Below are positions 48,986 to 60,345 of a stretch of 64,000 nt of DNA, one piece after another (the stretch's first letter is position 1; each line of letters begins with the position of its first letter). The stretch lies in contig JAJEKV010000833.1 in NCBI GenBank assembly GCA_021234155.1, forward strand, positions 1-64,000. The letters are read 5' to 3'. Position numbers and translations under genes: made by a program. The notes beneath the pieces are model-generated. The model saw only the letters and a list, made by a program, of their open reading frames with translations. It made no database searches and was not told where the DNA came from. The DNA is from Isoetes taiwanensis. Taxonomy: Eukaryota; Streptophyta; Lycopodiopsida; Isoetales; Isoetaceae.

Positions 48986-51699
48986 TATTCTCATTTTTTG
49001 ATTCTTTAATATCATGCCCAAAGCTCTTTATTTTCTAAGAAATTTAGAACTTCATATTGTTGGTATAGTTGCAAAAAAATGGCATTGATGACTAGCTAGA
49101 AATAGTTGGCTCAATATTGGTGTGATGGTGTTGATAACCATTTCACGGTTTCACCTATTATTTTTGCTTTAATGGAATCTAGAGAAGTTGAATAGACAAG
49201 TAACATAGACTGTGGAAAAGATTATGTTGTATGTTACACTAAGGTGTGATAAAAACATTGATGCACTCTACACTATAAGGGTGTGAAGGTACATGTTTAA
49301 GAGTTTTCTACCTTAGCTAAGACTTTTTAATGGTGGAAAAGTTAATGTTGTACTTTGCACTATCTATACATGGGAAAAGCATGGTTTGCACTTTACAAAA
49401 AATATGTGTAACGGTGTGTTTAAGCCTTTGCAATAGCATATATTTTTAGTTTATGGGGCAAGAGTTGGCATAGTTGTCAAAGAACATTCTTAAAAATGAG
49501 CCACTTTAGTTTTTTGGCATGCATGCAACATGCATGCAACACTTTTGTAAAAAGAAAGAAAAGAAGACTTTCTTATTTCTTATCTACATATGGTCTTCTA
49601 GACCAGCTTCAAAAGGGGTATTGGCATTATTATACCATGGCAAGGTACGTATTATAAATAAAGTATTTTTGTATTTTTATATTTCATGGCCAAGATTGGC
49701 CGGTTAAGAAAAAATGGCATGCTCTAAGTAAAAAAAATCAGGGCCTAAAGCCCTTTAGGGATTTTGGTCGGCTACACTGCTTAGATGCGGTCGGCTTAGA
49801 TGCAGAGATGAAATGGATCGAAGAATGCAAATAGAGTCTAGAAATGGATTTACACAGGGCTTCAGAAATGGATGTACACAAGGCTTATACCGGATGTATT
49901 GCTTACATAAATCCGACACTAAGGCCCGAGCTTCAGCCATAGGATCTTATGAGCTTGATTGATTTTGAATCTTCTAAGCTGTGATAGCTGTGGCAGAATA
50001 TCTGGAGCCTATACATAAACTTCTAGTTACATGCTGGTTTCCATGTCAGATACACAATGACCAGGTATGACTAGATGCGTTTAAATAGCATTGAAAAATG
50101 CAGTATTATTTTCTTGATTGTTAAGTCTCGGATTTGAGCAGTATGTCAAAATAACATGATTCTAATCCGAGATCTTGCCTAGAAAAGGATTCATTGGCTT
50201 TCTTAAACAATACAAAGGCAGTGATTGCAGTTCCCAAGATGTATTAGCAGCCAAAGATCGGATTACGCATCTCAGATATTTGGTGGCCACAATATCAAGG
50301 GTTTTTGTCTCTTTGGATGTGGAAGAAAGATTCTCTGCCTGGCTTTACATAAGCGAATCAAGACGCCTTTTATATATGCAAGAGAAGCATTTTGGAGTTG
50401 TCAAATGGTCACACAAAATAGTCTTTGCATAAGCCGTACTATGATTATGATGCAAGGCAAGTCGAAATCTTTGATGCTCTAAACGCTCTTTATCAGGTTC
50501 GATATCATAATGTTATTGCAATAATAGTTTCAGATCTGATTTTAAGATTCCAACTATAATATGCTTGTGTGGATATGAATATGTGACATAGAATCTATCA
50601 TAAATCTGGAGCATTTTCAGATAATAGATAAGGTTTCATATCTATGGTATAAAGAGGTGACCACAGGATGCTTTTTGTTGCATTTTCGCTTATGGCTGTA
50701 AAACTTGATGGATACAGCTCAGCCTTTTCATGGCTTAGTTTTTTCAAAAACTTAGTAGTATCTTTGCTTTAAAACATAATAGGCTTCTTGTCCGGAATTG
50801 TTCCATTTGCATTTGCATGTGAAAGAGAACTAAATGAAATAGGAATGATGGAAATGAACTCAATGACGGATCCAATGCTTAAAATATGGTCCATATAAAT
50901 AGGATTTCTCTTGATGAGTGAAAATTTATCTTGGAAATTAAATAGACTGAATATGAAATTCCATAACTACGTTTAAATCTAAGATCGATATATGAAATTC
51001 CATAGCTACCGTGGCTTGTAAAAGTGAGAAATGCTTCTTTGAGATAATTCTATATGATACTAGATGGATTATATCTTTGAGATTCTAAAAGCTTATAGGT
51101 GGATAATTTAATCTTTAGAGATTGAATTGGGAAACTTTAAATGTATATAATCTTATACTTTTATGATACAAAGCGGAGATAAATTGAGATGTTTATAATG
51201 CTAAAAATATTGTTATTCCAGTTTCCTTTTGTTAATGTCTAGCTCAGGGCAAAAGGATACAATTGGTGATCAGCGATGAGCTGAGAGACCCAATGTACCT
51301 TTTGGCCCTTGCACCTTTTACCATTATCATGCTAATTGTGTATTGATTGGCTGAAGTGCGGGTTCTCTCTTCTAATTGTCTCCATTTTGCTTTGTTAGAG
51401 TTGGCGTTAACGCGGAATTGGAATAGCTGGATCTATAAGAGATGGAACAAAATTTGCATTTTTTGATGTTTCTGAGATAAGATATGTATACAAGTGTGTT
51501 TTATACAAAATGGCAAGTATACTCTCGTCTTTTATATTCTATAATTTGAAAATCGTTACTACTTGAAAATTAAATGGAAAACTTTATACATTCTTAAGAT
51601 TGTTATCGATTTGTTACATGTTGAAATTGACTAGACTGAAAAATAATAATTGTGAAATAATCTTTATACATCTATTCTGCTATATGTGATCATAATTTC
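48986..51699. repeat. Divergent older copy of the GAA-associated tandem unit
   Basis: Collinear but weak matches to the 52-54.3 kb unit: GCATGCATGCA plus CATGGCAAGGTAC at about 49,520-49,645 (compare 52,420-52,500), and TTACCATTATCATGCTAAT at about 51,320 (compare 53,759). A frame at 50,175-50,432 (85 codons, MPRKGFIGFLKQYKGSDCSS start) has no recognised domain. Confidence 0.5.
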
Positions 51700-51834
51700 A
51701 ACCAAATAAAGGTTACCTTGTGCTGTGGCTTGGGTTTTACCTTTGATGGATATGTGGGAAACGTTTACATCTTGAACGGAACTATATTTTTGTATTTATA
51801 TGCATATATGGTGTAAGTCTAGATGTAAATATGT

Positions 51835-51970
51835 GAAGAAGAAGAAGAAGAAGAAGAAGAAGAAGAAGAAGAAGAAGAAGAAGAAGAAGAAGAAGAAGAA
51901 GAAGAAGAAGAAGAAGAAGAAGAAGAAGAAGAAGAAGAAGAAGAAGAAGAAGAAGAAGAAGAAGAAGAAG
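51835..51970 (+). repeat. (GAA)n microsatellite 2, about 45 units
   Basis: Uninterrupted GAA repeat. Immediately after it comes GAGGAGGATTCTTCTTCTTC, so the tract end can fold back on itself. The Lys-only and Leu-only open frames here are artefacts. Confidence 0.98.
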
Positions 51971-53797
51971 AGGAGGATTCTTCTTCTTCATCTTTTGATA
52001 ATGCTCTTATGAATTAGATATGCCTATGGAGGGTGGGCAAGGGGTGCTCCTTTAAATAATTTTATTAGTCTAATGTGTGCCTTGTCATAGGGTTCACATG
52101 GTGTAAATATAGTCCACATAAGCCCACTATGGAATGAACTTGCCTAAAGTTGTTCTTTAGTGGTTTGTTGTTGTTGTTGTTGTTGTTGATGTTGGATAAA
52201 TTTGAGCCACAAAAATTGGTACAAAACATATGGTTAATTGGTTATTATTTGATAGATGCAAAAATCTCCACTCTAGGTATTTTTCATGGTATGCTAAGTC
52301 TAATTTCTTAAATGTTGCAGATTGCCTTCAAGGTTTTATAATATATTCATTGACTTTATGAATCGTAATTTTTTATAATGAGGTATTACAATAAACTTTT
52401 CCTATGGTTTGAAAATTATGCATGCATGCACCTTTATTGTATGAAAGATGGACACGTGGGGATACATGCAAAAGTGCTTTGCATGGCAAAAGGTACCTTG
52501 TAAGTTGGTCTAAAAGCACTCACGATATTGGAGCACCATTTGATGATGCCGAAGTTGCTTTGCATTTATGGGACCATATAGAGCTCTAAAAATATGGTGC
52601 AAACTTGGTGGGATATTCTGCCATGCCACCAATATCATAATAATGGTGGACGGTGGCATTGAATACATTAAATGCATTGATGATATGTAAAGGCCTTAGA
52701 ATATTTGGACGTTTTGGACATTGAAGTTTAGGCTTTTACCCAATAGCATCTCCAAAGCGGCGTCGTTAGTTTTTGCCGCTACTCTTTTTTGGGAAGATCC
52801 GAAATGCCCAAGGGCGTGTATATCCTCGGTAGCAGGGCAAGAAGAGCCGTGAACTCGCTCCAAACGGACCGCAAGGAATGACAATGATGGAGAGCAAACG
52901 AAGCAAAGCTGCCGTGACGGGAGGCGACAAAACCTGTGTTTCGGTTACTTATATGCTTGTGTAGTCCACTTTTGGCTGTGATTCTTGCAAAAGCAGAGAT
53001 AAAATGATGGCTTTGTATGGGCTAAGAATAGGTTTGATGCTATTCTTATGGTAAGATGCCGATCTGCTCGATATTTGCTCTAGAAATACATTTTATGCTT
53101 AAGGAATAGCTTATATGACTTTGTAGTCCACTTTTGGTAATGATTCATGATAAAACAAATGATTTTTTCGAGAAAAGTCTATCTAGAAATATACGAAACA
53201 TGCTACTGAAACTTGCATTCGATACATAGATTTGGATGATGATTTTGTTGAAATATCGAGCTTTATATGGCCTGCCTTACATCCGTTTTTGCCATAAGGC
53301 CGGATGGTTTAGGACATCCGCTTATTTAAAGGCAATTTTGTACATGCTTATCTAAGTGTTTGAGTAGAATCTAATGAGATGGGATAAACTAATGTTGAAC
53401 ATAAACTAATGTGACCAAGTAATTTGCTCACAAGGTTTGTTGGCTGTTCATTTTAGGCATGCACTTGAACATATGTCTCTAGTGTCTTGAAACCAAAGAC
53501 GCTTGCATTTGAGATTTGCTATTGGCTGGGTTAATAAGCAAGGTTAAGACTTGTATGCTTTCCATTTGGCTGATTTTATGCTAATATGCCAGGACTAAAA
53601 AGCCGATGTAAGCTTGACTTTTAGATAATTGGGGTTTTTCTAAGATTTATTGTAAGTTCTAGAGCTCATTTTGCTTATAATACACCATTCTTCTTTGAAA
53701 AAAGAATAGGTGAAGGGCGAAGAGCCATAGTGTCTCATTGCTTACGACGCCTTTCCTTATTACCATTTTCATGCTAATATTGGTCCGTTTGGGTGGG

Positions 53798-53917
53798 GTA
53801 ACCGAGACACCATCTCCTGTTCTTTCAAATTTACAAGGTGGGAGCACAAAAGCAACCACAAGGGAAGATGATACAACGGAAAAACGATCAGCAAATCCAG
53901 ATCTCATACTTCATTTG
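53798..53917 (+). other. Exon-like 40-codon block in unit 1
   Basis: Identical in reading to 56,951-57,070 in unit 2. The 120 bases are open in one frame (VTETPSPVLSNLQGGSTKAT ... NPDLILHL) and followed by the splice-donor-like GTGAGA. In this copy the acceptor CAG is replaced by GG, so if the unit is transcribed this exon may not be spliced here. I do not recognise the protein. Confidence 0.4.
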
Positions 53918-54490
53918 GTGAGATCTAACTAAATCTTGAGATGTACTAAGGATATAGGCAGCATATGACAAGATAATGTATCTGTCATACTTGAAAGATA
54001 GCTATAAGTTAGATTTTTTCACGAGATATTGTTATACGGATTAATGCATGGTTATTCGTTCAAACTTTGGGATACTGAGATAGTTTATGATAAGAGTCTA
54101 CATGTTTAAAACTATGACATATTATAATTTGGAAATTATTATGCTGGAATTTGTGTGTTTTCATATGATAAAATAAAATAAGATGCAGATATGTTGAAAT
54201 TAGATGACCAATATGAACTTTATGAGCAATATATATTTTCTGAAATTCTGAAAATTAAGTACTTATATGATTATCTTAATGCATACATCATCTTTAAAAG
54301 CATATGATATGATTAATTGTATATCTATATTAAAGAAATTCACATCTCCAACCATGTAAGGGTTACCTTATTGCTGTGGCTTGGGTTTTACCCTTGATGG
54401 ATATGTGGGAATAGTTTACATCCTGAACGGAACTGTAAATTGTATTTATGCATTTATAGTGTAAGTCTGGGTGTAAATGTGAATAAGAAG

Positions 54491-55017
54491 AAAATGTGAC
54501 TTCCATTAGTTAGAGTCTTCTAACTAGCACAGCTACACTTTACATGGTTGATTATCTACATTGATCACTACGCCTTATAGGGTGGTGATATCTAATAAGT
54601 GTTTCTCTTCTGCAGAACATGATGGCATGAAGATTATGCCTCTTGAATGAAATGAGAACTACCACATTTTGGTGGGTGGCCTATTGGGCCTGTAGTTCTC
54701 GTATTTGAATAATATGGATATTGGCCCAATGTGTCGTATCCTACATCAAATCATATGGATATTGGCCCTGCGGGTCTTGTCCTACTTCAAAATATAATGG
54801 GATTGGTCTATTACGCTAATCCTGTTTCAAAATATACTTGGATTGGCATATTATGCCATATCTAACAATGCATTATAATCTGCTGAAATAAATCAGTCTA
54901 ATAAGTATGATTCTTGGCAGTAAGGTAGTAGGGCCCTTCTTCCCATGGAAGGGGGGTCCTACACCTTATATTCCATGAGAAGAAGTGCCCCACTACCTGA
55001 GGGAGGGTTGTGGGAGG
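54491..55017. other. Insertion present only in unit 2, next to the GAA tract
   Basis: Relative to units 1 and 3, 0.53 kb interrupts the junction of GTGAATAAGAAGA and the GAA tract. It has two repeated ATGGATATTGGCCC words (54,714 and 54,758) and ends with a strong hairpin (54,923-54,998). No clean target duplication is visible because the border is simple repeat. Origin unknown. Confidence 0.55.
54923..54998 (+). ncRNA. Candidate stem-loop (miRNA-precursor-like or foldback), 28-bp stem
   Basis: The arms 54,923-54,950 (AGGTAGTAGGGCCCTTC...) and 54,971-54,998 (TTCCATGAGAAGAAGTGCCC...) pair at 25 of 28 positions around a 20-base loop. The size and few mismatches suit a small-RNA precursor, but I do not recognise a known miRNA family, and a degenerate transposon foldback is equally possible. 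Confidence 0.35.
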
Positions 55018-55117
55018 AGAAGAAGAAGAAGAAGAAGAAGAAGAAGAAGAAGAAGAAGAAGAAGAAGAAGAAGAAGAAGAAGAAGAAGAAGAAGAAGAAG
55101 AAGAAGAAGAAGAAGAA
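55018..55117 (+). repeat. (GAA)n microsatellite 3, about 33 units
   Basis: Uninterrupted GAA repeat in unit 2, followed by GGATTCTTCTTCTTC as in unit 1. Confidence 0.98.
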
Positions 55118-56950
55118 AGAGGATTCTTCTTCTTCATCTTTTGATAATGCTCTTATGAATTAGATATGCCTATGGAGGGTGGGCAAGGGGTGCTCCTTTA
55201 AATAATTTTATTAGTCTAATGTGTGCCTTGTCATAGGGTTCACATGGTGTAAATATAGTCCACATAAGCCCACTATGGAATGAACTTGCCTAAAGTTGTT
55301 CTTTAGTGGTTTGTTGTTGTTGTTGTTGTTGTTGATGTTGGATAAATTTGAGCCACAAAAGTGGTACAAACATATGGTTAATTGGTTATTATTTGATAGA
55401 TGCAAAAATCTCCACTCTAGGTATTTTTCATGGTATGCTAAGTCTAATTTCTTAAATGTTGCAGATTGCCTTCAAGGTTTTATAATATATTCATTGACTT
55501 TATGAATCGTAATTTTTATAATGAGGTATTACAATAAACTTTTCCTATGGTTTGAAAATTATGCATGCATGCACCTTTATTGTATGAAAGATGGACACGT
55601 GGGGATACATGCAAAAGTGCTTTGCATGGCAAGGTACCTTGTAAGTTGGTCTAAAGCACTCACGATATTGGAGCACCATTTGATGATGCCGAAGTTGCTT
55701 TGCATTTATGGGACCATATAGAGCTCTAAAAATATGGTGCAAACTTGGTGGGATATTCTGCCATGCCACCAATATCATAATAATGGTGGACGGTGGCATT
55801 GAATACATTAAATGCATTGATGATATGTAAAGGCCTTAGAATATTTGGACGTTTTGGACATTGAAGTTTAGGCTTTTACCCAATAGCATCTCCAAAGCGG
55901 CGTCTCTGTTAGTTTACTGCCGCTACTCTGTTTTTGGGAAGATCCGAAATGCCCAAGGGCGTGTATATCCTGCGTAGGGGCGTAAGAGCCGCGGAACTCG
56001 CTCCAAACGGACCTGCAAGGAATGACAATGATGGAGAGCAAACGAAGCAAGCTGCTTTTGACCGAGGAGAGCGACAAAACCCGGGTTTAGGTTACTTATA
56101 TGCTTGTGTAGTCCACTTTTGGTCGCGTGATTCTTGCAAAAAGAGATAAAAAATGATGGCTTTGTATGGGCTAAGAATAGGTTTGATGCTATTCTTATGG
56201 TAAGATGCCGATCTGCTCTGATATTTGCTCTAGAATACATTTTATGCTTAACAGAATAGCTTATATGACTTTGTAGTCCACTTTTGGTAATGATTCATGA
56301 TAAAACAAATGATTTTTTCGAGAAAAGTCTATCTAGAAATACTTCTGAAACATGCTACAGAAACTTGCATTCTGATACATAGATTTGGATGATGATTTTG
56401 TTGAAATATCTGAGCTTTATATGGCCTGCATACATCCGGTTTTTGCCATAAGGCCAGATGGTTTAGGACATCTGCTTATTTAAGGCGGCTGTACATGCTT
56501 ATCTAAGTGTTTGAGTAGAATCTAATGAGATCGGATAAACTAATGTTGAACATAAACTAATGTGACCAAGTAATTTGCTCACAAGGTTTGTTGGCTGTTC
56601 ATTTTAGGCATGCACTTGAACATATGTCTCTAGTGTACTGAAACCAGCACGCTTGCATTTGAGATTTGCTATTGGCTGGGTTAATGGCAGCAAGGTTAAG
56701 ACTTGTATGCTTTCCATTTGGCTGATTTTATGCTAATATGCCAGACTAAAAAGCTGATGTAAGCAGCTTTTAGATAATTTGGGCTTTTTCTAAGATTTAT
56801 TGTAAGTTCTAGAGCTCATTTTGCTTATAATACACCATTCTTCTTTGAAAAGAATAGGTGAAGGGCGAAGAGCCATAGTGTCTCATTGCTTACCTGACGC
56901 CCCTTTCCTTATTACCATTTTCATGCTAATATTGGTCTGTTTGGGTGCAG

Positions 56951-57070
56951 GTAACCGAGACACCATCTCCTGTTCTTTCAAATTTACAAGGTGGGAGCAC
57001 AAAAGCAACCACAAGGGAAGATGATACAACGGAAAAACGATCAGCAAATCCAGATCTCATACTTCATTTG
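56951..57070 (+). other. Exon-like 40-codon block in unit 2, with both splice-site consensuses
   Basis: Preceded by TTTGGGTGCAG (acceptor) and followed by GTGAGATCT (donor). The 120 bases keep one open frame of 40 codons, exactly divisible by three. It is the best exon candidate in the duplicated region. Product unknown; Ser/Thr-rich, hydrophilic. Confidence 0.4.
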
Positions 57071-57471
57071 GTGAGATCTAACTAAATCTTGAGATGTACT
57101 AAGGATATAGGCAGCATATGACAAGATAATGTATCTGTCATACTTGAAAGATAGCTATAAGTTAGATTTTTTCACGAGATATTGTTATATGGATTAATGC
57201 ATGGTTATTCGTTCAAACTTTGGGATACTGAGATAGTTTATGATAAGAGTCTACATGTTTAAAACTATGACATATTATAATTTGGAAATTATTATGCTGG
57301 AATTTGTGTGTTTTCATATGATAAAATAAAATAAGATGCAGATATGTTGAAATTAGATGACCAATATGAACTTTATGAGCAATATATATTTTCTGAAATT
57401 CTGAAAATTAAGTACTTATATGATTATCTTAATGCATACATCATCTTTAAAAGCATATGATATGATTAATT

Positions 57472-57746
57472 GGGTAAGAGCATGTTAGGGCCTACATGTT
57501 TTGGAAACTACCTGGAAAATACTCTGGGTAGTCAAAGATGATGATATATTTGAGTTCTTAACATCTTCTTGACATCATAAGGTACCTTACAACATGTATG
57601 TACTACTACTCTTGAACATAATACAATTTCTTTTAGTCAATCTTGCAGTCTAGGTACTTTAAAATACAATTATGTACTTGCACAGAAGTACACAGAAAAG
57701 TACCTTTTTGGTAATTTTTTATGTAGGCCCTAACATGCTTTCACCC
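57472..57746. mobile_element. 275-bp MITE with 26-bp terminal inverted repeats
   Basis: The ends GGGTAAGAGCATGTTAGGGC(CTACAT) and, in reverse complement, GGGTGAAAGCATGTTAGGGC(CTACAT) differ at two positions. AATT flanks both sides (57,468-57,471 and 57,747-57,750), while unit 1 has a single AATT at the same spot (54,315-54,318), an intact empty site. There is no coding capacity. Superfamily uncertain: the duplication is 4 bp as aligned, or 3 bp if one terminal base is shared. Confidence 0.9.
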
Positions 57747-57776
57747 AATTGTATATCTATATTAAAGAAATTCACA

Positions 57777-57921
57777 TCTCCAACCATGTAAGGGTTACCT
57801 TATTGCTGTGGCTTGGGTTTTACCCTTGATGGATATGTGGGAATAGTTTACATCCTGAACGGAACTGTAAATTGTATTTATGCATTTATAGTGTAAGTCT
57901 GGGTGTAAATGTGAATAAGAA

Positions 57922-57952
<31 letters not shown>

Positions 57953-58083
57953 AAGAAGAAGAAGAAGAAGAAGAAGAAGAAGAAGAAGAAGAAGAAGAAG
58001 AAGAAGAAGAAGAAGAAGAAGAAGAAGAAGAAGAAGAAGAAGAAGAAGAAGAAGAAGAAGAAGAAGAAGAAGAAGAAGAAGAA
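57777..58083. repeat. Partial tandem unit 3 with (GAA)n microsatellite 4, about 53 GAA
   Basis: The unit start (GGGTTACCTTATTGCTGTGG...) recurs a third time, leading into GAA repeats at 57,925-58,083. It then breaks off into unrelated sequence (TATGCTTCTCTT). The array thus ends inside or at the GAA tract. Confidence 0.9.
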
Positions 58084-59915
58084 TATGCTTCTCTTAAAAC
58101 TGGATATAACAAAATAACAGGGTTGATAAGGGCTAATCGAAGAATAAGAAATTGATTCTTAAAAAATCATTACAGAGAGGAATTGAGTGTTCTAAATTGA
58201 GATGTTCATATGTTATTGCAATGATAATACATCTGTATAGTGTTGGTTGAGCCATCCACATAGTTAAGCAGGCTCAAGAAGTAAAATTGGGGGCAATATA
58301 CTTTTTTTAAGTTCTCAAGTGCATATGTAAAGGCCCATGAGTAATTGTGGTTATATGCCTTGGGAACATACATATGTGCATGAAATGAAACAAGGTCCAT
58401 TTTGTTCAAACGTGGGCCAATCAATGATCATTGCCACAAAGCCTGATTGAGATGCCAGCCAATGATCGTTGCCACAAAGCCTGATTCGAATTTATTTTAT
58501 GGTGGAATAAAGACATATCTATCTGATTTGGGGATAGCCGACTTGTGCTTAGAGGCAAGTTGCTGTTGTTGTAGCAAGCCTGAATGCTATACTACTGCCA
58601 GAAGGAAATGCCATGATCCATTTCGAATATTTGCTGGTAGCTACTATGTTTTAGGGTCAGGCAAGCATGTTTATATTTACTCTAAAATGTGCTAAGTGTG
58701 GTGGGAACTACCGAATTTGTAGTGGGAGAGGGAGTTATTTTTTCAAAAATACACATGATTACTTATTCAAAATTTTGTCCTTTTTCGGTCTTATTCAGGC
58801 TTATTCAAAGAACGTATTACCGATCATTTTCCCTCAAAACTCTGATCACGCCTCCCTTAATCGGGCCAAGACCATTTCGATTCTGAATTTTCATTTTCCC
58901 TCAAAAACTTCGATCACGCTCCCTTAATCCGCCAAGACCATTTCTGATTTACGGGCAAGAAGATCGATCCACGAAATGGCTCGATCATACGGACTTGAAT
59001 GCCACGGGATACACCTACAAGGAAATGTATTGGCAAGAAAAGCATTACGCCACACAAGAAGAAATCGAAGTCCGTTTGGGGACCGAAAGTATTAGGAAAA
59101 TCCACTTACGGTGGGTTGCATTCTAGATTGGGGATGCCCATGATTCTCTGTTGTTTAGAATATTGTTTTGTTTCATCATGCAGGTTGAAGAATCCGAGCA
59201 AGGAGAGGTATAATGAATATATGTGCCTTTACAAAAAAATCACAAAAGGGAAGTGTGCTTGGGGAGGCATGGCCTCACGGACTATGGTCATGCAAGTATT
59301 ACCTTCACACAAAAGGAAAAGAAATAAACTGGTTGAGTTTCGGCAACAGGTTAAGAGAAAAAAAGGGTCTGAAGACTCTCCGCCCCAACGTAAGAGGAAG
59401 CATGCAAGCATTTCAAATAGTGAGGAAGCGAGCAACCTCGCCACGATGATGCTTCCTCTCTTGAAATGACTAGGCCACAATTCAAGCCTCCTCAAGCCGT
59501 AGAAGAAGAATCTCGGGGGGAAAATCACCGAAAAAATAGGTACTTTTCAACCCTCTTCTTCTGGAACCACCATATGATGCAATTTAATATTGGAACCTAT
59601 TATTTTCCAAAGAAGGTCTAGCAAGCTTGAACAATCAGTACACCACTTACTTCTTCATTTGGGTGTGTTGTAAGTTATGTGTAGGAAATTTGTCTTTTGC
59701 TAGTTTGAAGTTGTGGTGGATAATTTCAGTTCACGATAGTATGTAGCTCCAAATGTGTTCAGAGGACAGTCATATGGTGCCAATTATATGTTAATAATGT
59801 AGTTTGTAGCATATGTAGTGTCACATATAGTACCAAACGTGGTACCTTATCCGAATAGTGAATTGGCTTCCATATGTTTCTATACTTAGTGTCATATGTG
59901 ATGTTAGATATGGTG
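58084..59915 (+). other. Possible exons of an unrecognised gene
   Basis: A 35-base duplication (GCCACAAAGCCTGATT, about 58,430 and 58,468) precedes an 82-codon frame (58,447-58,695) containing a CCCC run and GSGKHVYIYSK. A second frame, 58,999-59,469 (156 codons), is very Lys/Arg-rich (KRKRNKLVEFRQQVKRKKGS, then PPQRKRKH), like a nuclear basic region, and contains an acceptor-like CATGCAG at about 59,184. A ~60-base segment (ATTTTCCCTCAAAA...AAGACCATTTC) is repeated at 58,827 and 58,895. No family recognised. Confidence 0.3.
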
Positions 59916-60345
59916 ATACTTGTGAATGGTGGATTATGCGCCATATGTGGTGCCAACACGCTGCGCTAAATATTGCACCACGCTCCATCGCCACATATGG
60001 GGTGGTGGATGCACGGATGTGGTGCCTTCTTTGCATTGTGGTGCCACATGTGTGGTGTCTAATGTGGCACCACTATGGATCCACATTTTGCACCACATGT
60101 GGTGTCTTTGACGCCATTTGTGGTGCCGGCAATGGATTGCCATATGTGGTGCCTTGGGTGCATTGTGGTGCCATAGGTGGTGTGTCATGTGGCACCAGTT
60201 TGGTGCCACATGCCACACCACATGTGGTGAATATGACGCCACCTTGGTGCCACATGCCACACCACATGTAGTGAATATGACGCCATTTGTGGTGCAAAGT
60301 TTGTCATGATGGAATTTGTGGTGTGTAAAGTGGTGCCTGTTGTGT
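59916..60345. repeat. Palindromic minisatellite, CACATGTGGTG motifs
   Basis: More than twenty degenerate occurrences of TGTGGTGCCACATGTGGTG-like words, many of them self-complementary (CCACATGTGG). All six frames stay open because of the repeat. The ORFs (Met/Trp/Cys/His-rich) are artefacts. A related array lies at 62,570-62,665. Confidence 0.85.

Larger units (their letters stand above)
51700..54347. repeat. Tandem unit 1 (GAA-associated), 2.65 kb
   Basis: Begins with the GGTTACCTT...GCTGTGGCTTGGGTTTTAC segment, then GAA tract 2, then a 2.4-kb body ending GATTAATTGTATATC. The same order recurs at 54,348-57,776. The last ~500 bases (53,830-54,340) are almost identical to unit 2, while earlier parts differ by many 1-4 base indels. 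Confidence 0.9.
54348..57776. repeat. Tandem unit 2, 3.43 kb, with two insertions
   Basis: Second copy of the unit. After subtracting the ~0.53-kb insertion (54,491-55,017) and the 275-bp MITE (57,472-57,746) its length is about 2.62 kb, the same as unit 1, so these two insertions explain the length difference. Confidence 0.9.

Noticed and set aside
48809-58117. Poly-Lys, poly-Ser, poly-Leu and poly-Phe open frames
   Set aside because: Translations of GAA/TTC microsatellites.
59821-60309. Six overlapping frames of 60-137 codons
   Set aside because: Produced by the palindromic CACATGTGGTG minisatellite. Met/Trp/His/Cys-rich with no domain.
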